Part shown: one piece after another, positions 57,417 to 64,000 of the stretch
Layout: each line of letters begins with the position of its first letter
Position numbering within the stretch: the stretch's first letter is position 1
NCBI GenBank assembly: GCA_019459145.1
Contig: JAIBEK010000042.1
Coordinates: 1-64,000, forward strand
Direction: 5' to 3'
Length of the DNA: 64,000 bases
From: Arenimonas sp.
GTDB taxonomy: Bacteria > Pseudomonadota > Alphaproteobacteria > Rhizobiales > Rhizobiaceae
Translations under genes and position numbers: made by a program
Notes under the pieces: generated by a model
Told to the model about the DNA's origin: nothing
Seen by the model: the letters and a program-made list of their open reading frames with translations, nothing else
Databases searched by the model: none

Positions 57417-58751
57417 ATGTCCATGCATCGCCAGTATAGGGAGACGATATTTGCCCTGTCCTCCGGGGCCGTGCCGTCCGGGGTGGCGATCGTGCGGGTG
57501 ACTGGGGCCCAGGCCAGGATGATCTGTGAAGAGCTTGCTGGCTCCTTGCCTTCACCGCGACAGGCAGCCCTTCGTTCGATTCGCTCCCGCAACGGACTTC
57601 TCCTCGATCAGGCGCTGGTCCTGTGGTTTCCGGCGCCGCGGTCTTTCACCGGGGAAGACTGCCTGGAACTGCATTTGCACGGCGGCCGGGCGCTGGTGCG
57701 CGCTGTCCTGGAGGAAATCGCCTCGTTTGACGATTGCCGCATGGCGAAGGCCGGGGAATTCTCACGCCGTGCCTTCGAGCATGGCAAACTCGATCTCGTC
57801 GAGATAGAGGGCCTCTCTGACCTGCTGGCGGCCGATACGGAGATGCAGCGACGCCTTGCTGTAGAACAAAGTTCCGGCGGTCTCTCGGCGGTGTACGAGC
57901 TCTGGCGCGCGAAGCTTGTCGAGGCCCGTGCGATGATCGAGGCGGAACTGGATTTCTCCGACGAGGGCGATATTCCAGGTTCTGTATCGGAACGCGTCTG
58001 GGCCGATATGCGCGAGTTTGCCGGCGAACTCGAACGCGCGCTGGCCGATCTTAAAACCGGTGAGATTATCCGCGACGGCTTCAAGGTGGTGATCGCGGGA
58101 CGCCCGAATGCGGGAAAATCTAGCCTTCTCAATGCTTTAGCTGGGCGCGATGTGGCAATTGTGACCGAATATGAAGGAACGACGCGCGATATCCTGCATG
58201 TCGAACTCGATATCGGCGGGTACGCGGTTCACTTCTATGACACCGCTGGCCTTCGCGAGACAGCCGAGCCGGTGGAGCGAGAAGGTATTCGTCGGGCCCT
58301 GGCCAAGATGGAGGAAGCGGATCTCGTGCTTTCTCTTTGCGATGGCTCTGAAGCGGTCGACTTTGTGGATTTGCCCGCGGGTTTGCAAGCGATTCAGGTA
58401 CTAACGAAATGCGACCTGATGACCGATTCGGAACCGAAACCGAATGGCGACATTCTGGTGTCTAGCGCATCGGGGTTGGGTATTGATGACTTGAAGCAAA
58501 GGGTGCTTTCCCACGTGGAGGCAAGGGTGGGGGCGTTTTCCCTTGCGATTCCCAGTCGTCTGAGGCATGGACAGCAGCTTAATGAGGCGCTTCAAGAGGT
58601 GCGTCGAGCGATTGCCGACACCCATCTAGGCCTGGAAGTGCGCGCGGAGCATCTTCGGCGAGCGTCTGACGCCTTGGCGCGGATTACCGGTCGCATCGAT
58701 GTGGAAATGCTGCTCGGAAAGATCTTTTCCGAATTCTGCGTCGGCAAGTGA
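57417..58751 (+). CDS. mnmE: tRNA uridine-5-carboxymethylaminomethyl(34) synthesis GTPase MnmE
   Basis: [56 protein letters not shown]-terminal FSEFCVGK; start may be 57423. Confidence 0.97.
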   Translation: MSMHRQYRETIFALSSGAVPSGVAIVRVTGAQARMICEELAGSLPSPRQAALRSIRSRNGLLLDQALVLWFPAPRSFTGEDCLELHLHGGRALVRAVLEEIASFDDCRMAKAGEFSRRAFEHGKLDLVEIEGLSDLLAADTEMQRRLAVEQSSGGLSAVYELWRAKLVEARAMIEAELDFSDEGDIPGSVSERVWADMREFAGELERALADLKTGEIIRDGFKVVIAGRPNAGKSSLLNALAGRDVAIVTEYEGTTRDILHVELDIGGYAVHFYDTAGLRETAEPVEREGIRRALAKMEEADLVLSLCDGSEAVDFVDLPAGLQAIQVLTKCDLMTDSEPKPNGDILVSSASGLGIDDLKQRVLSHVEARVGAFSLAIPSRLRHGQQLNEALQEVRRAIADTHLGLEVRAEHLRRASDALARITGRIDVEMLLGKIFSEFCVGK

Positions 58752-58764
58752 TTCACGTGAAACA
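58749..58764. promoter_or_regulatory. parS site candidate at the mnmE stop codon
   Basis: TGATTCACGTGAAACA, reverse complement of TGTTTCACGTGAATCA. Confidence 0.82.
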
Positions 58765-58816
58765 GGTTCAGCGCGTTCAAGGGAACCGAGATCTTGCCGA
58801 ACGGTCGAGGACTGAG

Positions 58817-60691
58817 ATGACAGATAATAGCTTTGATGTGATCATCATCGGCGGCGGTCATGCCGGCACGGAGGCGGCAGCCGCCGCGGCGCGCCTGGGT
58901 GCGAAGGTTGCCTTGCTCACACATCGGGCCGATACCATCGGCGCCATGTCATGCAATCCCGCCATCGGCGGTCTTGGCAAGGGCCATCTGGTGCGCGAAA
59001 TCGATGCGCTGGATGGGCTCATGGGACGCTGCGCCGATCTTGGCGGTATCCAGTTCCGTATGCTGAACCGGCGCAAGGGGCCGGCGGTCTGGGGTCCTCG
59101 CACGCAGGCCGACCGAAAGCTCTATCGCCTGGCAGTTCAGGCCGCCTTAGCGGGGTTCAACAACCTCCACATCATCGAGGGTGATGTCGCAACCCTCTCT
59201 GTCGACAAGTCTGGCGCGGTGCATGCGGTGACGCTTGCCGATGGGCGGGACTATGCTTGTCGCGCCGCAGTTCTGACCAGCGGCACCTTTTTACGTGGTC
59301 TCATTCATATCGGCGATCGGAAAATTCCCGCCGGCCGCATCGGGGAAGCTCCGTCGGTTGGTCTAAGCGCAGTGCTTGCTGCGGCCGAACTGAAGATGGG
59401 TCGGCTGAAGACGGGTACACCGGCGCGGCTCGATGGCAAGACCATCCACTGGGAGAGCCTGGAACGGCAGGAAGCCGATTCGGAGCCGATACCATTTTCC
59501 TTCATGACTGATCGGATTGACACTCCGCAGATTAGCTGCGGAATTACCCGGACGACCGAAGAAACGCATAAGATCATAAGAGACAATATACATCTTTCGG
59601 CTATGTATTCAGGTCAGATTGAAGGTGTAGGCCCGCGTTACTGCCCTTCTATCGAAGACAAGATCATGCGGTTTGGCGACCGAGATGGCCACCAAATCTT
59701 CCTGGAACCTGAAGGGCTGGATGACGATACAGTCTATCCCAATGGAATTTCTACGTCTCTCCCAGAAAATGTGCAGCAGGCTTATATTCGATCCATTCCC
59801 GGACTGGAGGATGTGCGCATTCTGCAATGCGGCTACGCAATCGAGTATGACTATGTCGACCCGCGGGAACTTCAGCCGACGCTCGAAGTGAAGAAGATTC
59901 CCGGACTCTTTTTGGCCGGTCAGATCAATGGTACGACCGGTTACGAAGAGGCCGCGGCTCAAGGTCTCGTCGCCGGGATCAATGCCGCACGGCTGGCGGG
60001 TGGCGGAGATGGCTTGGTCTTCAGCCGAACCCAGTCTTATATCGGCGTGATGATCGATGATCTGACGAGTGCCGGGGTGACCGAGCCCTATCGTATGTTT
60101 ACATCGCGGGCCGAATACAGGCTTTCGCTGCGCGCCGACAATGCGGACATGCGCCTGACTCCTCTCGGTGTTGAGTTGGGGGTCGTCGGAGAGGCGCGTG
60201 GGTCCCGATTCAGTGCCTATGCGGCACAAAGGCTGTCGACCTACGCGGAACTCGAGCAGCGCAGTGTTACGCCCGTCGAGGCGCTGAGTGCCGGGATCGC
60301 CGTGAACCAGGATGGGAAACGCCGCAGTGCGCGGGAGCTTCTCTCCTATCCGGATCTTTCCTGGTCCGACCTGTGCCGGATATGGCCGGATCTGAGCGAG
60401 GTGTCGGAGCGGGTCGCCACCGGCGTTTCAATTGACGCACTTTACTCGAATTATATCGTCCGGCAATCGGCCGATATTTCCGAAGTGATGGGCGAGGAAG
60501 ATCGCCGCATTCCGGCGGAGTTTGACTATTCGGCACTGCCGGGCTTGTCCAACGAGTTGAAGCAGAAATTGACGTCGGCCCGGCCCTGGTCGGTGGCTCA
60601 GGCGAAGAGGATCAATGGCATGACGCCGGCTGCGGTTTCACTGCTGATTGCATGCCTGCGCAAGGTCGAACCAATGCGCAAAACGGGATGA
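58817..60691 (+). CDS. mnmG: tRNA uridine-5-carboxymethylaminomethyl(34) synthesis enzyme MnmG
   Basis: [65 protein letters not shown]. Confidence 0.98.
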   Translation: MTDNSFDVIIIGGGHAGTEAAAAAARLGAKVALLTHRADTIGAMSCNPAIGGLGKGHLVREIDALDGLMGRCADLGGIQFRMLNRRKGPAVWGPRTQADRKLYRLAVQAALAGFNNLHIIEGDVATLSVDKSGAVHAVTLADGRDYACRAAVLTSGTFLRGLIHIGDRKIPAGRIGEAPSVGLSAVLAAAELKMGRLKTGTPARLDGKTIHWESLERQEADSEPIPFSFMTDRIDTPQISCGITRTTEETHKIIRDNIHLSAMYSGQIEGVGPRYCPSIEDKIMRFGDRDGHQIFLEPEGLDDDTVYPNGISTSLPENVQQAYIRSIPGLEDVRILQCGYAIEYDYVDPRELQPTLEVKKIPGLFLAGQINGTTGYEEAAAQGLVAGINAARLAGGGDGLVFSRTQSYIGVMIDDLTSAGVTEPYRMFTSRAEYRLSLRADNADMRLTPLGVELGVVGEARGSRFSAYAAQRLSTYAELEQRSVTPVEALSAGIAVNQDGKRRSARELLSYPDLSWSDLCRIWPDLSEVSERVATGVSIDALYSNYIVRQSADISEVMGEEDRRIPAEFDYSALPGLSNELKQKLTSARPWSVAQAKRINGMTPAAVSLLIACLRKVEPMRKTG

Positions 60692-61347
60692 CAATGAAGA
60701 GCCGTTCTATGGAAAGCCTGGGGATGAACGTTTCACGTGAAACGTTCGAACGCTTCGATCGTTTTACGAGTCTCTTCCACAAATGGGCGCGAAGTATAAA
60801 TCTCGTGGCACCGTCCACCAGGGAAAATCTCTGGGAGCGCCATATCGCCGACAGCGCCCAGATTTTCAAGATTGCTCCGGGTCCGAAACATTGGATCGAC
60901 CTGGGAAGCGGCGGGGGTTTCCCCGGGGTTATCACGGCAATCTTGCTGACGGAACAGGGCGCTGGTTGGGTCGATATGGTGGAAAGCAACCATAAGAAGG
61001 CCAGTTTCCTCCGAACGGCCATTACCGAGACCGGTGCGCGTGGTGCCGTTCACGCGATCCGGATCGAAGATGCGCAGGACAAGTTGCCAAACTGCGATGC
61101 CATTTCCGCCCGAGCGCTGGCCGAGCTCGACAATTTGCTCGATTTAGTGGAACCCTGGGCGCTACGAAATCCGCAACTCCGCTGTTACTTCCACAAAGGT
61201 CGGGATTACCGGCTGGAAATCGAGAAAGCCCGTGGTCGGTGGGGCTTCGATCTGATAGTACACCAGAGTGCCATCGAGCCTGACTCCGTCATTCTGGAGC
61301 TGGCGGAAATCCGGCGCCTTAGTCAACCAGCGGCAGGTGCGGAATGA
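60688..61347 (+). CDS. rsmG: 16S rRNA (guanine(527)-N7)-methyltransferase RsmG
   Basis: [49 protein letters not shown]; exact start uncertain (60688, 60694, 60709 or 60724). Confidence 0.95.
   Translation: MTMKSRSMESLGMNVSRETFERFDRFTSLFHKWARSINLVAPSTRENLWERHIADSAQIFKIAPGPKHWIDLGSGGGFPGVITAILLTEQGAGWVDMVESNHKKASFLRTAITETGARGAVHAIRIEDAQDKLPNCDAISARALAELDNLLDLVEPWALRNPQLRCYFHKGRDYRLEIEKARGRWGFDLIVHQSAIEPDSVILELAEIRRLSQPAAGAE
60726..60747. promoter_or_regulatory. parS site candidate, 22-bp perfect palindrome inside rsmG
   Basis: GAACGTTTCACGTGAAACGTTC, core GTTTCACGTGAAAC. Confidence 0.9.
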
Positions 61348-62138
61348 CTCTCGAGAAAAATCGGATCATCACCATTGCGAACCAGAAGGGCGGCGTCGGC
61401 AAGACGACGACCGCGATCAATCTCGCCACGGCGCTTGCGGCGATCGGTGAGCGCGTTCTGATCGTCGACCTCGATCCGCAGGGCAATGCCAGCACGGGTC
61501 TCGGCATTGATCGCCGGGATCGCAAGCTGTCGTCCTATGATGTCCTGGTGGGAAGCCATTCGGTCAGCGAAGCGGCGCTGGATACGGCCGTGCCCAACCT
61601 GGCAATCGTCCCTTCCACGCTCGATCTGCTCGGTTTCGAAATGGAGATCGCGCAACAGCCGGATCGTGTTTTCCGGCTCAAGAAGGCACTCAATACCGAC
61701 GAGGCACGCCGTTACAGCTATGTGCTGGTCGATTGCCCGCCCTCCTTCAATCTCCTGACGATGAATGCCATGGCTGCGGCCCATTCGGTTCTGGTGCCGC
61801 TGCAATGCGAGTTCTTTGCCCTGGAGGGGCTCAGCCAGTTGCTCGAAACCATCAATCAGGTGCGCCAGACGGTCAATCCGTCGATCGATATTCAGGGCAT
61901 CGTGTTGACCATGTTCGATGCGCGCAACAATCTGGCCCAGCAGGTCGTCAGCGACGTGCGGATGCATCTGGGGGAAAAGGTCTATACGACGCTGATCCCC
62001 CGCAATGTTCGTGTGTCCGAGGCGCCGTCCTATGGCAAGCCGGCCATCCTCTACGATCTGAAATGTGCCGGGAGCCAGGCCTATCTGCAGCTGGCCTCGG
62101 AGGTTATTCAGCGCGAAAGACAGCGCAAGGCAGCGTAG
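61344..62138 (+). CDS. parA: chromosome partitioning ATPase ParA
   Basis: [49 protein letters not shown]. Confidence 0.97.
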   Translation: MTLEKNRIITIANQKGGVGKTTTAINLATALAAIGERVLIVDLDPQGNASTGLGIDRRDRKLSSYDVLVGSHSVSEAALDTAVPNLAIVPSTLDLLGFEMEIAQQPDRVFRLKKALNTDEARRYSYVLVDCPPSFNLLTMNAMAAAHSVLVPLQCEFFALEGLSQLLETINQVRQTVNPSIDIQGIVLTMFDARNNLAQQVVSDVRMHLGEKVYTTLIPRNVRVSEAPSYGKPAILYDLKCAGSQAYLQLASEVIQRERQRKAA

Positions 62139-62170
62139 TGGCCGGCGTTGGTTGTTATGGAGTATAATAT

Positions 62171-63052
62171 ATGAGTGACGATCTTTCCAAGCGGCGCCTC
62201 GGCCGGGGGCTGGCCGCCCTGATCGGCGAGATGGATCAACCGCTTCCGGTCGGCGACAGCCGACCAAGCGTCAATCCTGATCGTTCGGTTCCGATCGAAT
62301 TCGTCGCTCGCAACCCGAAGAACCCCCGTCGCTATTTCGATGAGGCTGAGTTGCAGGATCTTGCCGGATCGATTCGCCAGCACGGCATCGTCCAGCCAGT
62401 CGTGGTCAGGACGCGCGACAAGGATCGGTTTGAAATCATAGCCGGCGAACGACGCTGGCGCGCGGCGCAACTTGCGGGTCTGGTGGAGATCCCGGTGATC
62501 GTTCGCGATGTGGACGATCGCACGGCGCTCGAACTGGCGATCGTCGAGAATGTCCAGCGCGCCGACCTTAACCCGCTCGAGGAGGCGCTCGGCTATGAGC
62601 AGTTGATCGCCGAGCATGGCTACACCCAGAACGATCTCGGAGAGATCATCGGCAAGAGCCGCAGCCACGTCGCCAATAGCCTGCGCCTGCTGAAGCTGCC
62701 CGAGCCGGTGCGCGACATGCTGGCGGAGGGCAGCCTGTCCGCGGGTCATGCCCGTGCGCTTGTTTCGACGCCGGATCCCGTGACGCTGGCCAAGACCATT
62801 GCCGCGAAGGGCCTTTCGGTGCGGGATGCGGAAAAGCTCGCCCAGACCCATATCAAGGCGCAGAATGCTCCTCCGGCGGAGCCCCGCGAGCCGAAGGATT
62901 CGGATACAGTGGCGCTCGAGCGCAGCCTGACCGACCGGTTGGGGCTGGCGGTCGCGATCAATCACAAGGGCAGCGGCGGTCAGATCAAGATCACCTACCA
63001 GAGCCTCGAGCAGTTGGAAGAGATCTGCCGCCTTCTCGAAGGCCGAGGCTGA
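62171..63052 (+). CDS. parB: chromosome partitioning protein ParB
   Basis: RRLGRGLAALIGE; IRQHGIVQPVVVR; IIAGERRWRAAQLAGL; IIGKSRSHVANSLRLLKLP. Confidence 0.97.
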   Translation: MSDDLSKRRLGRGLAALIGEMDQPLPVGDSRPSVNPDRSVPIEFVARNPKNPRRYFDEAELQDLAGSIRQHGIVQPVVVRTRDKDRFEIIAGERRWRAAQLAGLVEIPVIVRDVDDRTALELAIVENVQRADLNPLEEALGYEQLIAEHGYTQNDLGEIIGKSRSHVANSLRLLKLPEPVRDMLAEGSLSAGHARALVSTPDPVTLAKTIAAKGLSVRDAEKLAQTHIKAQNAPPAEPREPKDSDTVALERSLTDRLGLAVAINHKGSGGQIKITYQSLEQLEEICRLLEGRG

Positions 63053-63057
63053 CGCAG

Positions 63058-64000
63058 TCAGGCGCGACGGTTGCGTCGCGCCGATTGCAGCGTCGAGGAT
63101 AGCAGCGTCTGCATGGCCAGGTTATCCTCCAGGGCCGCCTTCTGGCGGCTCTGCAAGATGGTCGACTGGATGCGACTGGCCTCGCGACCGAGGTCCTTGG
63201 ACGTCCAGTTGCGCAGCGCCCGCTCGATGATCGGCTTGCGGCGGAAGTGAATGCCCCTTCCATGCGACTGCATGACCTGGCCGGCTTGTTGCTGGCGCTC
63301 TTCCATTTCGATCCGCATCAGCTCGAGCTGCTGGAATTGCCGCATGCACGACTGCAGCACCAGGAAGACGGGCGTCTTCGACGTAACAATCTTCTGTATG
63401 GCGTGCAGGAAGGCGTCCGGTTCGCCGGAGAGCACGGCATCGACCACTTCATCGGTAGAGATCGCGCTGGCATCGCCGATGATCTCCGTGACGTGCGATT
63501 CGTCGATCATCGGCTCGTGCAGGCAGTAGAGCAGAAGCTTACGGATTTCGTTGCGTGACGCTATGCGGTCGCCGCCCAGCGATTCCGCCAGTAATTGCCG
63601 CGCCGCCGGCGTGATCCTCTGGCCGGCCGCGGACAGTTCCGTGTCGATCAGGGCATTCAATGCCTTGGCGTCGTCCTGATAGCAGGGAACGATCGCCACA
63701 GTGCGTGCCGGTTCGGCCACCTTGCGCAGTGCGGAACCCTTTTTCAGGTCGCCCGCCTCGATGATCACCGTACAGCCGTCGGGCGGCGTTTCGGCGATGA
63801 TCTGCAATCCGTCGACCAGAGCCTTTTCATTGGCCGCGCCGCGAACCCAGACGACCTTGTCGCCGCCGAACAGGCCAAGCGCGTTGACCTCGTCCATGAG
63901 TCGCCCCGGATCGGAGGTGATGTCGCCGATATCGAGCCGAGTCAGGGCGAAACTATCGGCCGGATCGATGCCTGTCGCCGCGGCGATCTGCGCAGCGCGT
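63058..64000 (-). CDS. holA: DNA polymerase III subunit delta, 5' end beyond window
   Basis: ALGLFGGDKVVWVRGAANEKALVDGL; GGDRIASRNEIRKLLLYC; frame stays open to the window edge (RAAQIAAATGIDPADSFALTRLDIGDITSDPGRL). Confidence 0.93.
   Translation of the reverse strand, partial: RAAQIAAATGIDPADSFALTRLDIGDITSDPGRLMDEVNALGLFGGDKVVWVRGAANEKALVDGLQIIAETPPDGCTVIIEAGDLKKGSALRKVAEPARTVAIVPCYQDDAKALNALIDTELSAAGQRITPAARQLLAESLGGDRIASRNEIRKLLLYCLHEPMIDESHVTEIIGDASAISTDEVVDAVLSGEPDAFLHAIQKIVTSKTPVFLVLQSCMRQFQQLELMRIEMEERQQQAGQVMQSHGRGIHFRRKPIIERALRNWTSKDLGREASRIQSTILQSRQKAALEDNLAMQTLLSSTLQSARRNRRA
63061..63082. terminator. hairpin at the parB/holA convergent junction, inside holA coding
   Basis: GGCGCGACG-gttg-CGTCGCGCC, 9-bp perfect stem. 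Confidence 0.5.

Overview
The window is about 64 kb of high-GC alphaproteobacterial chromosome, most like Rhizobiaceae (Rhizobium/Agrobacterium/Sinorhizobium-type gene content and order). It is almost entirely housekeeping genes. I saw no CRISPR array, phage, IS element, rRNA or tRNA. Main blocks: glcB; a hydantoinase/oxoprolinase-like protein; a cytochrome P450; a DUF1402-like protein; hslUV; hisB-H-A-F-E-coaA; pckA; chvI-chvG-hprK-PTS EIIA-HPr; ahcY; a DivL-like kinase with Tyr in place of the H-box His; a TsaE-AmgK-like fusion followed by a MurU-like nucleotidyltransferase; addB-addA; trxA; folC-accD-trpA-trpB-trpF; phaZ; gyrB; mltA; secB; dnaQ-coaE-aroE-maf; hemE-hemJ-rho-mnmE-mnmG-rsmG-parA-parB; and the 3' part of holA. 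The most important structure not covered by the ORF track is the probable chromosomal replication origin between the PPDK/PEP-synthase regulator gene and hemE (about 53887-54272). It has two perfect DnaA boxes, several degenerate boxes, an AT-rich patch and GANTC sites, and gene orientation flips across it. Four strong parS-like palindromes (TGTTTCACGTGAATCA type) lie within about 17 kb around it; two are embedded in the 5' coding ends of aroE and rsmG. I found no convincing undescribed multigene system. The items most worth a second look are the ori/parS architecture, a 24-bp palindrome upstream of ahcY, the DivL Tyr substitution and the TsaE-AmgK fusion. No searches or skew calculations were run; all calls come from reading the sequence.
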